A stretch of 64,000 bases of DNA from Psychromonas sp. SP041 (GTDB lineage: Bacteria > Pseudomonadota > Gammaproteobacteria > Enterobacterales > Psychromonadaceae), in contig NZ_CBRF02000019.1 in NCBI RefSeq assembly GCF_000470315.2, positions 1 through 64,000 of the forward strand, in the 5' to 3' direction. Positions within the stretch are counted from its first letter, which is position 1, and each line of letters begins with the position of its first letter. This document shows, one piece after another, positions 1 to 8,259 of this stretch. The notes beneath the pieces were generated by a model. It worked only from the letters and a program-made list of their open reading frames with translations. It ran no database searches and was not told where the DNA came from. The translations under genes were made by a program, and so were the position numbers.

Positions 1-1
1 T

Positions 2-97
2 GTAATAGTGAAACTCAATGAAAGACCAAGAAAGAAATTAGATTACAATACGCCAGCCAAATTAATGGCTGAACATATGGCAGCTATAGCTGCTTAG
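2..97 (+). CDS. IS30-family transposase, C-terminal end (partial)
   Basis: This frame is open from the window edge to a TAG at 95-97. It encodes a short tail containing LNERPRKKLDYNTPAKLM and ending MAAIAA. The N-(E/N)-RPRK-x-L-x-Y-x-TP pattern is typical of the extreme C terminus of IS30-type DDE transposases. Only about 31 codons are visible, so the catalytic core and start lie to the left of the window and intactness cannot be judged. A candidate terminal inverted repeat follows directly downstream. Confidence 0.7.
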   Translation, partial: VIVKLNERPRKKLDYNTPAKLMAEHMAAIAA

Positions 98-103
98 TCG
101 TTA

Positions 104-126
104 TGCACTTCAGACTTGAATCTGCC
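104..126 (+). repeat. Candidate right terminal inverted repeat of the IS30-type element
   Basis: The sequence TGCACTTCAGACTTGAATCT, continuing with GCC, starts 7 bp after the transposase stop. This is the right distance and character for an IS30-family terminal repeat. The matching left end is outside the window, so the call rests on position and general resemblance. Confidence 0.45.
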
Positions 127-216
127 AAAAACAATATTATTGATTATTCCTAATATTATGAATCATAACCTTTATTGTTAGATTATAAATATTAAGATAC
201 AAATCAATTAGTACTT

Positions 217-870
217 TTATTCATCCAGCACAATGGATTGACGTGTCATGCATAACGCTAATAATTCATTTAATGAATGATAAACCGAGTCAATATATTG
301 TTTGGCATCTTCTTCAAATGGAATCGCTTCACCAATCACCACATCACAGTTAAAAGGCACAAACACCCTTTCACCTTTAGGTAATGCTCGGCCAAGTCCA
401 TGCATCATCACGGGAACGACTTTTAAGGATGGACGTTGTTTAATAATGTGGTGAATGCCTCGTTTTAATGCACTTAACGCTTCGGGCTTTCCACGAGAAC
501 CCTCAGGGAAGATGAGTAATATATCGCCATTGTCTAATGCTTTATGGCACTCAGCAAAGAGCGCTTCTTTGTCTCGTATATTGCTGCGCTGAATAGGAAT
601 GATACCTATGATATTCAGAGAGAACCAAGCAACGACTTTATGACATAAGAAATAATCAGCAGCAGCGACTGGTCGTATTTTATGGATCTGACTGAGTGGA
701 TACAGGCTCATTAATACTAGGGTATCTAAATGGCTATTATGATTTGCCACCACCATCGCAGGACCTGCTTTAGGTAGCCTTGCTTTGAAAAAGATATTTA
801 ACCCTAGCCCCAACAACACCATTGGTTTAACTAATAGTGCAAAAAATAGTATTTTTAAACAACGATTCAT
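217..870 (-). CDS. 1-acylglycerol-3-phosphate acyltransferase-like protein (PlsC/YnbC-like)
   Basis: A 217-aa member of the PlsC acyltransferase family, which moves an acyl group onto lysophosphatidic acid or a related acceptor at the inner membrane. Visible motifs are the catalytic HX4D (His44 to Asp49, in NHNSHLD), the FPEGSRG substrate motif at 121-127, and a hydrophobic N terminus (about 7-27). It is the last gene of a minus-strand set with a CDP-diglyceride synthase and a CDP-alcohol phosphatidyltransferase, the same functional set as E. coli ynbABC. It matches only the acyltransferase part of YnbC, without the hydrolase part. The acceptor is unknown. The main housekeeping plsC is probably elsewhere. 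Confidence 0.85.
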   Translation of the reverse strand: MNRCLKILFFALLVKPMVLLGLGLNIFFKARLPKAGPAMVVANHNSHLDTLVLMSLYPLSQIHKIRPVAAADYFLCHKVVAWFSLNIIGIIPIQRSNIRDKEALFAECHKALDNGDILLIFPEGSRGKPEALSALKRGIHHIIKQRPSLKVVPVMMHGLGRALPKGERVFVPFNCDVVIGEAIPFEEDAKQYIDSVYHSLNELLALCMTRQSIVLDE

Positions 871-941
871 AAACTGTCCTTGTTAATGCTATTAAGCCTA
901 ATTGTTCTATTAGGCTCTGTAATGATGCTATAGGGTTTAGC

Positions 942-1874
942 TTAGTAGCATAAGTAGTATAGAAAGTGGAAAAACAATGGAGCAGTGTAGATAAGGCTAT
1001 CGATTCGGTCTAATAACCCGCCATGTCCTGGAATTAGTGTGCCACTGTCTTTAATGGCTAAATCTCGTTTAACCGATGAAATAACCACGTCGCCAACAAA
1101 CCCACTCACTGCAATTAACGACCCTGCGACAAACCCTTGCACCATGGTTAATGGTGTTAAATAAGGTGCGAGTAATCCTGAAATAATAGTAACGGTCACC
1201 ACACCACCAATAAACCCTTCCCATGTTTTTTTAGGACTGACTTTCGGTATAATTTTATGTTTTCCGAACGTTTTACCCCAAATATACTGGCATACATCAT
1301 TAAACTGCGTAATAAAAATCAAAAATAATACAAGCCCTAAGGCTCCTGCTTCTTCATTAATAACAGGCAGTTGCAACAGATAAGCAATATGACTAATGCA
1401 CAGTACTGATAACATTACAGCCCAATGAATAGTGCCTAAAGAACGAATAAATCCTTTGGTTTCGCCAATAAAAACAGCTCGCATCGGTAAAAACAGAAAG
1501 ACGTAAATAGGGATAAAAATAAGAAACATGCCATACCAAGCTGTCTCAACCCAATAATATTGAGCCGGTATCGCTAGATATGCCCATAATAAAACACGCC
1601 TATCAGCTTGGCGCGTAGGCATTATTGAGAAAAATTCTTTTAATGCGAGAAAGCTTAATAATGCAAAAAATGTAATTGAAATAGTGGTTGGTGCTAATAA
1701 GATCCCAAATAAAATGGCAATCATCCACCACCAAGATTGAATTCGCTGTTTTAGCTCAGTGTAATCAACAGACGGGTTTTTACGTTGTAAACGTAATCGA
1801 ATTAAAGAGCCTGCGATTAATAAAAAAATCACAAACAACATCATATAAAAAGAGTGTAACGGTATATTAAACAT
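942..1874 (-). CDS. ynbB: Phosphatidate cytidylyltransferase (CdsA/YnbB-like)
   Basis: A 310-aa polytopic membrane enzyme that makes CDP-diacylglycerol from CTP and phosphatidic acid. The family signature is complete near the C terminus: SVKRDLAIKDSG, then PGHGGLLDRID, within residues 267-292. The conserved SPKKTWEG motif is at 213-220. About eight hydrophobic segments are visible. Its start overlaps the stop of the upstream phosphatidyltransferase gene by 8 nt, so the two are probably translationally coupled. The operon context suggests a YnbB-type paralogue rather than the housekeeping CdsA, which usually sits beside dxr and rseP. The symbol is given by analogy with E. coli. Confidence 0.85.
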   Translation of the reverse strand: MFNIPLHSFYMMLFVIFLLIAGSLIRLRLQRKNPSVDYTELKQRIQSWWWMIAILFGILLAPTTISITFFALLSFLALKEFFSIMPTRQADRRVLLWAYLAIPAQYYWVETAWYGMFLIFIPIYVFLFLPMRAVFIGETKGFIRSLGTIHWAVMLSVLCISHIAYLLQLPVINEEAGALGLVLFLIFITQFNDVCQYIWGKTFGKHKIIPKVSPKKTWEGFIGGVVTVTIISGLLAPYLTPLTMVQGFVAGSLIAVSGFVGDVVISSVKRDLAIKDSGTLIPGHGGLLDRIDSLIYTAPLFFHFLYYLCY

Positions 1875-2562
1875 TATCGTTCTCCTTACTCTGATTAATG
1901 GTTTGATCCGTTGTTTGAGGTGACTCTAAATACTGGTAAGCGTCGCGGCTGCGGTTAAATATAGTGATCACACAACCAATACAAATACTGAACAATGCTA
2001 TTAGTAGAATATAACCTTGAGTATCAAACAAAAGTGCTTCAAATGGCATTAACAATAGTGCGAATGTCATAATAGCCATTCGATGTTGTTTTGCCATTGG
2101 TCCGGTAAATAAAGTCGGAGCACTCATTGACGTAGCCAGTACGCGTACATAAGCTGTCATTACAGCTAACAATCCGGCTAACCAACCTAACTCTGTTGCC
2201 CATGGAAAAACAGCAATGGCATAACCTGCACACACCAAAATTAATGGGTCAGCGACTCTATCGGGAATATCATTAAACAACTCACCTGAAGGCGTTGATT
2301 TTCCGCCTTCCATCGCCACCATTCCATCGAATAAATTACATAATAATCGGCATTGAACCAATATGGCGGCTAACCAACTCAACCAAATGCTACTGCCTGA
2401 ACCGACAGCAATTAAACATAGACCAGATAAAAGCGCAAAAAAGACACTAGCGATTGATATTTGATTAGGGGAGATATTACGTTTACTTAAAGCAATCGCG
2501 ATTTGATTCATTATTTTTAAATCACGAACTTTTAGGGGGCGACGAGCATCTGAGTCTGTCAT
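1867..2562 (-). CDS. ynbA: CDP-alcohol phosphatidyltransferase (YnbA-like)
   Basis: A 231-aa membrane enzyme of the CDP-alcohol phosphatidyltransferase family, which moves a phosphatidyl group from CDP-diacylglycerol to an alcohol. The catalytic region is at about 76-104 (NLFDGMVAMEGGK, then GELFNDIPDRVAD). It keeps DG, A, G and the last two aspartates. It differs from the classic D-x2-DG-x2-AR-x8-G-x3-D-x3-D: the first Asp is Asn76 and the Arg is Met84. This variant is my recollection of the YnbA-type subfamily. First gene of a three-gene lipid operon. The product lipid is unknown. Confidence 0.8.
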   Translation of the reverse strand: MTDSDARRPLKVRDLKIMNQIAIALSKRNISPNQISIASVFFALLSGLCLIAVGSGSSIWLSWLAAILVQCRLLCNLFDGMVAMEGGKSTPSGELFNDIPDRVADPLILVCAGYAIAVFPWATELGWLAGLLAVMTAYVRVLATSMSAPTLFTGPMAKQHRMAIMTFALLLMPFEALLFDTQGYILLIALFSICIGCVITIFNRSRDAYQYLESPQTTDQTINQSKENDNV

Positions 2563-2872
2563 TCTGTTTCCTTACAAAACCGATTAGTAAAAACCACTTA
2601 ACTATTATCACTTAATCATTAATATACATTTTTATGACATATTACTTTAAATTATTTGCTAACGGTATCTAAGCTTTTGTTTAGACGATTATAAATTTAG
2701 AGAGTAAAATACCAGTAACAAATACATTGATTTTATACCTAATATTTTTGCTATTAAATGATGTACTGAACAGCTAAAAAAATGACTGTATTTATTAACT
2801 CGCGACTAACATAGTCAATAGAAGTTGTGTAATATCAGATCATTATCTATCCACCTATATATCGAGCTCCTC
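2563..2872. other. Divergent intergenic region, no gene
   Basis: About 310 bp of AT-rich sequence between the divergent ynbA-like operon and the DUF294 gene. Both promoters should lie here. I see no convincing operator, RNA or small ORF. A weak in-frame TTG at 2825 could extend the DUF294 protein but has no supporting ribosome site. Confidence 0.5.
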
Positions 2873-4750
2873 ATGGAAGTTGAACTATTAGAAATTCAAG
2901 ATTTTATCAGCCAACACGCCCCTTTTGACCAACTTCCCGAAGAAGCATTAGCTGATGTTGTACGCAGTGTTGAAATTTCTTATTACCGTGCAGAAACCAA
3001 TATTATTGACTTTAAAGATGATATTAATGAGCTGTATATGATACGTAGTGGCGTAGTTGAAATTTATAGACGTAATGGCAACCTTTATAACCGATTAGAT
3101 CAAGGGAAACTCTTTGGTCAAATGGGTTTATTAACCAGTAATAAAGTCCGTTTTCCCGCTAAAACGACCAAAGATACCCTCTTATATTGCATTCCAGGTT
3201 CTGTTTTTTATGATTTATGTGATCGCTTTGAAAGCTTCGCTGATTTTGTAGAAGCGGAAGATAGCACTCGCTTAAAACAAGCAGTAGAAAATAAAAGCGA
3301 TAATGGTAATGCACTAACGACCTCTAAGGTGAAAACCTTATTAACCAGAGAGCCGCTGATTTTACCGAGTGATAGTAGTATTCAATCTGTTGCAAAAATA
3401 ATGGCAGAAGAAAGCCAATCAGCCGCGTTAATTAAAGACCCAAGTATTGATGACCAAGAAGGTTACAGTTTTGTTGGTTTAATTACTGAGCATGACCTTT
3501 GTGCAAAAGTAATTGCCTCTGGCTTAAGTGTTGAAACACCTGTATCCGAGGTGATGTCTACAGAGTTAATGTCATTAGATCATAACGCCTATATTTTTGA
3601 AGCAATGTTAATTATGTTACGCCATAACGTACATCACTTACCTATTATGAAAAATAAGCGCCCAATCGGCTTAATTGAAGTCTCTGACATTATCCGTTAT
3701 GAGTCTCAAAACAGTTTGTTATTTGTAAGCAGTATTTTTCAACAACAAAGCACTGAAGATCTAGCCCAACTATCTGTTCAATTAAAAGATTGTTTTGTAC
3801 GAATGGTTAATGAAGACGCCAATTCACACATGGTTGGACGAGCGATGTCTGAAATTGGACGTAGCTTTAAGCAGCGTTTATTAGAATTAGCAGAAGAACA
3901 GTTTGGACCACCGCCTATCCCATATTGTTTTTTAGCGTTGGGTTCAATGGCACGTGACGAGCAACTCTTAGTAACAGACCAAGATAATGGACTGATTTTA
4001 GATAATAGTTACGATGAAAAGTTACACGGCAAATACTTTGAAAAGCTATCTCACTTTGTATGTGACGGCTTAGATGCCTGTGGTTATGTTTATTGTACTG
4101 GCGAGATCATGGCGACCAATCCAGAGTATCGTAAAACGCAAACGCAATGGGAAACTTGTTTTACCGACTGGATAGATAATCCCAACCCTAAAGCATTATT
4201 AAACTGTAATATTTTCTTTGATTTAACCGGTGTGTATGGTCGAGTGAAATGGGCTGAACAGCTTAATGCCTTTATTTTACGTCGAGCAAAAAAGAACAAT
4301 CGATTCCTTGCTTGTATGGCGCGTAATGCGCTTAATAGAAAACCACCACTAGGTTTCTTTAAAGACTTTGTAATGGAAAATGATGGACGACATAACAACT
4401 CCATCAACCTAAAACGTCGTGGTACAGCCCCACTTGCTGACTTAATTCGAGTGCATGCTTTAGCGATCGGTTCTCAATCTCAAAACTCTTTTGATCGTTT
4501 AGAAGATATTATTGAAGCGGGTATATTGCCTAAATCTAAAGGTGCTGATTTAAGGCATGCCATGGAGTTAATCTCCTTAGTACGTTTACGTCATCAATCA
4601 TTGGATGTTGAGTCTGACATTGAGCCTGATAATAATATTGAGCCAGAGAATATGTCCGATCTTGAAAGACGTAATCTTAAGGACGCATTTTTAGTATTAA
4701 GTAATGCTCAAAACTTTTTAAAATATCGTTACACAGCAAACAAATTTTAA
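2873..4750 (+). CDS. cNMP-binding/CBS/DUF294 putative nucleotidyltransferase
   Basis: A 625-aa cytosolic signalling protein with four parts. A cyclic-nucleotide-binding-type domain (about 13-130) comes first, then a CBS pair (about 155-280). Next is a DUF294 nucleotidyltransferase-like domain (about 300-440) with GSMARDEQ at 357-364 and TDQDN at 368-372, resembling GlnD-type catalytic motifs. A helical DUF294 C-terminal domain (about 470-610) ends it. The reaction and target are unknown in this family. The start at 2873 (MEVELLEIQDF) is preferred over a TTG at 2825 that adds 16 unsupported residues. Nine bp separate it from a DEDDh exonuclease, so the two are probably cotranscribed. Confidence 0.85.
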   Translation: MEVELLEIQDFISQHAPFDQLPEEALADVVRSVEISYYRAETNIIDFKDDINELYMIRSGVVEIYRRNGNLYNRLDQGKLFGQMGLLTSNKVRFPAKTTKDTLLYCIPGSVFYDLCDRFESFADFVEAEDSTRLKQAVENKSDNGNALTTSKVKTLLTREPLILPSDSSIQSVAKIMAEESQSAALIKDPSIDDQEGYSFVGLITEHDLCAKVIASGLSVETPVSEVMSTELMSLDHNAYIFEAMLIMLRHNVHHLPIMKNKRPIGLIEVSDIIRYESQNSLLFVSSIFQQQSTEDLAQLSVQLKDCFVRMVNEDANSHMVGRAMSEIGRSFKQRLLELAEEQFGPPPIPYCFLALGSMARDEQLLVTDQDNGLILDNSYDEKLHGKYFEKLSHFVCDGLDACGYVYCTGEIMATNPEYRKTQTQWETCFTDWIDNPNPKALLNCNIFFDLTGVYGRVKWAEQLNAFILRRAKKNNRFLACMARNALNRKPPLGFFKDFVMENDGRHNNSINLKRRGTAPLADLIRVHALAIGSQSQNSFDRLEDIIEAGILPKSKGADLRHAMELISLVRLRHQSLDVESDIEPDNNIEPENMSDLERRNLKDAFLVLSNAQNFLKYRYTANKF

Positions 4751-4759
4751 GGTTTATAG

Positions 4760-5476
4760 ATGCATAATTTTACTAATAAAAAAATCTTAAATTGGAATGC
4801 TTATTTACAGTTACAGGCGCAAAACTGTAAAGATTCACGGCTCAAAACATTCTATAAGACAGGCACTTACCATGATGACACTTTGTTAAAAGACATCGAG
4901 TTTGTTGCTTTAGATTTTGAAACAACAGGTTTAGATCCTAAACAAAATAGTATTATTAGTATTGGTTTAGTGCCTTTTACCTTAAACAGAATATTCTGTA
5001 ACCAAGCAAAAAAATGGTACGTTAATCCACAAGATAAGCTTGAGGAGGAGTCAGTGATTATCCACGGTATCACTCATTCTGACTTGAAAGGTGCACCTGA
5101 TTTAAGACGTATTTTAAATCAGTTACTTGATGAATTAGCAGGTAAGATTGTGGTGGTACATTACCGTAATATTGAACGTGACTTTTTAGATTTAAACTTA
5201 CGCGCATTGATTGATGAAGGGATTATTTTCCCAGTGATTGATACGATGCAAATTGAAGCTGAAATTCAGAATAAACAAATACAAGGCTTTTTTAATTGGC
5301 TGAAAGGTAAAAGACCAGGTTCTATTCGTTTAGGAAATAGTCGTCTGCGTTATAACTTACCCGGTTATCAACCACATGATGCATTAACCGATGCGATTGC
5401 GACTGCAGAGTTATTACAAGCGCAAGTGAGTTATTATTACAGCCCTGAAACACCGATTAAAAACATCTGGTTATAA
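4760..5476 (+). CDS. DEDDh 3'-5' exonuclease (DnaQ-like)
   Basis: A 238-aa protein with an exonuclease domain from about residue 45. Exo I is LDFETTG (Asp52, Glu54), Exo II lies in VVHYRNIERDFLDL, and Exo III is HDALTDA (H-x4-D), which gives the DEDDh catalytic set. Proteins of this type remove 3' nucleotides from DNA or RNA. It is not the replicative epsilon subunit: it has a 45-residue N-terminal extension and no polymerase-binding tail, and it is not next to rnhA. It follows the DUF294 gene by 9 bp with an AAGG ribosome site overlapping that gene's stop. The pairing suggests a shared but unknown role. Confidence 0.85.
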   Translation: MHNFTNKKILNWNAYLQLQAQNCKDSRLKTFYKTGTYHDDTLLKDIEFVALDFETTGLDPKQNSIISIGLVPFTLNRIFCNQAKKWYVNPQDKLEEESVIIHGITHSDLKGAPDLRRILNQLLDELAGKIVVVHYRNIERDFLDLNLRALIDEGIIFPVIDTMQIEAEIQNKQIQGFFNWLKGKRPGSIRLGNSRLRYNLPGYQPHDALTDAIATAELLQAQVSYYYSPETPIKNIWL

Positions 5477-5496
5477 GCTTTAAACAACATTGAAAT

Positions 5497-5535
5497 GAGT
5501 ATTTCCTTATCGTGAGCGACGATGAGGTAATACTT
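5497..5535 (+). terminator. Imperfect hairpin after the exonuclease gene
   Basis: Arms 5497-5513 and 5519-5535 pair over about 14 of 17 positions around a 5-nt loop, 20 bp after the exonuclease stop. No clear U tract follows, so this may be an RNA-stabilising 3' hairpin rather than a strong intrinsic terminator. Confidence 0.4.
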
Positions 5536-5586
5536 TAAAGCCAATGAATCAAAGATAGATTGGAAGAAGTGTAGCCAGAGTCAATA

Positions 5587-5664
5587 TCTATAAAACGCAA
5601 CGTCTATAAACCACATCTATAAAATGCCACTTCTATAAACACCACATCTATAAAACGACACACA
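5587..5664. repeat. Five spaced TCTATAAA repeats
   Basis: TCTATAAA occurs at 5587, 5603, 5616, 5632 and 5647, at intervals of 16, 13, 16 and 15 bp. The spacers are related and CA-rich (for example CCACA and ACCACA). This looks like a degenerate short tandem array in non-coding DNA. Confidence 0.7.
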
Positions 5665-6065
5665 GTTGCACCACCGTTTAGCCTCATGTCTTTGTAGCAC
5701 TAAATCCCTCTATTGAATTTACCCCCTCCTTTTTATTAATCGCACTTTTTTAATCGCACTTTTTAAATGATACTTTTTTCAATCGCATTAGCTTTCATAT
5801 AACCGTTAAGTTTAATTTCTAACCTCAATTCTGATTAATGAAAGCGGCATTAGATTTAAAAGCATAAAGCTATATTTTTGCTATTCAGTGCCGTTAGTTT
5901 TGCGCAGTTCGAGGCGAATTATTGAAGCAATAACGGGTTATTGAGTATTGAGAGATTATTTAACGCAGAAATCTATGGATATAGCGGTGTTGTATCGCTT
6001 TGCTTATACTGAATTGAGGGTGTTCTATACATCCCATTGACTCAGTCTTACTAATACAAACCCCA
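5665..6065. other. Long intergenic stretch without a gene
   Basis: This is the remainder of the 712-bp gap between the exonuclease and BCCT genes. It contains direct repeats of AATCGCACTTTTT near 5738-5765 with a related copy shortly after, and AT-rich sequence. No coding frame with protein-like composition or structured RNA was recognised. Confidence 0.5.
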
Positions 6066-6102
6066 TAAAAAAAGCGGAATCACTTTTAATGATTCCGCTT
6101 TA
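6066..6102 (-). terminator. Intrinsic terminator of the BCCT transporter gene
   Basis: A perfect 12-bp stem (6071-6082 with 6090-6101, AAAGCGGAATCA) around a 7-nt loop is followed on the minus strand by a run of seven T (6073-6067). It lies about 90 bp after the transporter stop. Confidence 0.88.
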
Positions 6103-6188
6103 ATACAACGAATAGTCAAACTATTGCTGCAAACTAATAGTGAAAGCTACCTATTAAACTAATAATAGTGAAATTAGTAGCAGTCAAA

Positions 6189-7769
6189 CTAGCTTTTATT
6201 ATGTTTTTCAGTACGCATACCCATCAACAAACTCACACACATTATTAACAGAATAATAGTGAATGGTAATGCCGTTGAGATAGCACCCGCTTGTAGTGCT
6301 TGGATAGCATTTGTGCCGCCAACCCAAAGCAATGCAATTGCGATAGCACCTTCTATTAATGCCCAGAAAATACGTTGTGGAACAGGCGCATCAACTTTAC
6401 CACCAGCAGTAATACTGTCGATAACTAATGAACCAGAGTCAGAAGAGGTAATAAAGAATACCAATACTAAGACCACAGCCAATAGTGAAAGAATGTTACC
6501 AAATGGTAATTGGTCAAACATTTGGAACATAGCAAGCGGTACTTCAGTTAAACCGTTTGCACCTAACTCACCGACGTTATTAATGATTTGATCAATCGCG
6601 ACACCACCGAACACTGACATCCAAAGAATGGTGACAACCGTTGGAATAATTAATACAGCGATAAGGAATTCACGTACCGTACGACCACGTGAAACACGTG
6701 CAATGAACATACCTACGAAAGGAGACCATGAAATCCACCAAGCCCAATAGAACACAGTCCAACCGTGCATCCACGCTTCATCTTCACGACCAATCGGGTT
6801 ACTTAGCGGGATAATGTTTTCTATATAGCCCATTACAGTCGTAGGAATAGTGCCCATTGAAACAGCCATTGTCACTAATGCAACAAAAACAATTAATACA
6901 ATCGCTAATAACATATTAATGTTACTGATGACTTTAACACCACCATCAATACCACGTACAACCGATACAACGGCTAACAGTGTGACAACGACAATAATGA
7001 TGATTTGCGTTAATAAGCCATCATCAATACCAAATACATGATGAAAACCACTTGCAGCTTGTTGAGCGCCTAAACCTAAAGACGTTGCAAGACCAAACAA
7101 GGTTGCGATAACAGCAAAGATATCAACAATATGACCAGGCCAACCCCATGTGCGATCACCTAAAATAGGATAGAACACAGAACGCATTGAAAGCGGTAAA
7201 CCTTTGTTATAAGCAAAGAAAGCTAATGATAATGCAACAACACCGTAAATTGCCCAAGGGTGTAAACCCCAATGGAACATGGTTGCGCCTAACGCTAGCT
7301 TAGCCGCTTCTGGTGTATTAGGTGTGACATTTAATGGTGTTTCATACCAACCAGTGAAATATGCAACAGGTTCAGCAACCCCCCAAAACATAAGACCAAT
7401 ACCCATACCGGCAGCAAATAACATTGCTATCCAAGACATGGTTGAGTAATCGCTTTTAGCATCATCACCACCAAGGCGAATTTTACCAAAAGGTGATACC
7501 ACTAAGGCTAAACAGAAAACAACAAATATATTAGCAGACCACATAAATAGCCCATCAAACATACCTATAATTTGCCATTTTAACCCGTCTAATGCCGCTT
7601 TTGAAACTTCAGGGTCAACTAACATAATCGCAATTAAAAACAGTGCAATGAAACCTGCACTAAATCCAAAAACAGGATTGTGAACATCAAACCCCCATTT
7701 TTGAACATTATCCTGACCTACAGTGTAATCGGTGTTATCGATACTGTACTTATCTTTATTTAAACTCAT
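6189..7769 (-). CDS. BCCT family betaine/choline/carnitine transporter
   Basis: A 526-aa inner-membrane symporter with about 12 hydrophobic segments. It carries the glycine stretch GMGIG at 121-125, the form seen in sodium-coupled BetP-type carriers, and the tryptophan box WWISWSPF that forms the betaine site. It probably imports glycine betaine or a related quaternary amine for osmoprotection, as expected in a marine cell. The exact substrate cannot be read from sequence. GAGG lies five bases before its ATG, within the end of a 54-aa ORF whose TAA overlaps this start as TAATG. Confidence 0.92.
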   Translation of the reverse strand: MSLNKDKYSIDNTDYTVGQDNVQKWGFDVHNPVFGFSAGFIALFLIAIMLVDPEVSKAALDGLKWQIIGMFDGLFMWSANIFVVFCLALVVSPFGKIRLGGDDAKSDYSTMSWIAMLFAAGMGIGLMFWGVAEPVAYFTGWYETPLNVTPNTPEAAKLALGATMFHWGLHPWAIYGVVALSLAFFAYNKGLPLSMRSVFYPILGDRTWGWPGHIVDIFAVIATLFGLATSLGLGAQQAASGFHHVFGIDDGLLTQIIIIVVVTLLAVVSVVRGIDGGVKVISNINMLLAIVLIVFVALVTMAVSMGTIPTTVMGYIENIIPLSNPIGREDEAWMHGWTVFYWAWWISWSPFVGMFIARVSRGRTVREFLIAVLIIPTVVTILWMSVFGGVAIDQIINNVGELGANGLTEVPLAMFQMFDQLPFGNILSLLAVVLVLVFFITSSDSGSLVIDSITAGGKVDAPVPQRIFWALIEGAIAIALLWVGGTNAIQALQAGAISTALPFTIILLIMCVSLLMGMRTEKHNKS

Positions 7770-7933
7770 TAATCCTCATTTAGAGCATACCGCTCTTCAT
7801 TATTAATCCATTTGACCGAATGCATAATAACAAACATATGTCGGTGAAACATAATAGCAAAATCAATGTCACATTTCAGCGGTACATTATCAATTAGCTC
7901 ATATTTATCTGAAATTGGTCTAAAACTGACCAT
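7769..7933 (-). CDS. Small hypothetical protein coupled to the BCCT transporter
   Basis: I do not recognise this 54-aa ORF. It starts MVSFRPISDKYEL and ends ERYALNED. It is soluble-looking and mixed-charge, with a hydrophobic His/Met-rich middle (FAIMFHRHMFVIMHSVKW), and has no signal peptide. Its TAA overlaps the transporter ATG in a TAATG junction and it contains the transporter's ribosome site, which suggests translational coupling. An upstream in-frame start at 7966 would add 11 residues. The ribosome site for the ATG at 7933 is weak, so it may be a leader ORF rather than a stable protein. Confidence 0.5.
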   Translation of the reverse strand: MVSFRPISDKYELIDNVPLKCDIDFAIMFHRHMFVIMHSVKWINNEERYALNED

Positions 7934-8259
7934 TAGAAGGTAATAAAAATAACAATGGATTGTCATATATACTCTCTCATTTGTTCTTATCTATTCTCTT
8001 GTCTAATATTTTATATACGGTGATATCGACTTTAAAGGTTACACATAAAAAACGTCTTGATGCTGCTAACAAGGCTCACTTCTTTAACTGTTTTATCAAA
8101 AATATTGTGACTAAAAAAGATAACGATAACTCATTGTTCTTGTTGCTTAATTAGACCTCCTTATTAATACAAACAACCTTCTCAACACTAAGGGAAATGA
8201 TAGATAATTAATGGTTTTGGCATTACAATGCTTTTTTACCTTTTTTATGTGGAATGTTA
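7934..8259. other. Divergent intergenic region between BCCT and epd
   Basis: About 325 bp of AT-rich DNA with divergent genes on either side. Open frames here are low-complexity and unconvincing. No operator or RNA element was recognised. Confidence 0.45.

Noticed and set aside
4090-4407. Minus-strand 105-codon frame inside the DUF294 gene
   Set aside because: A shadow of the strong plus-strand gene, with no independent support.
5587-5664. CRISPR array
   Set aside because: Repeats are only 8 bp, spacers are 5-8 bp and related to one another, and there are no cas genes.
7960-8154. Plus-strand 64-codon open frame between the BCCT and epd genes
   Set aside because: Low-complexity hydrophobic and basic sequence, no ribosome site and no family resemblance.
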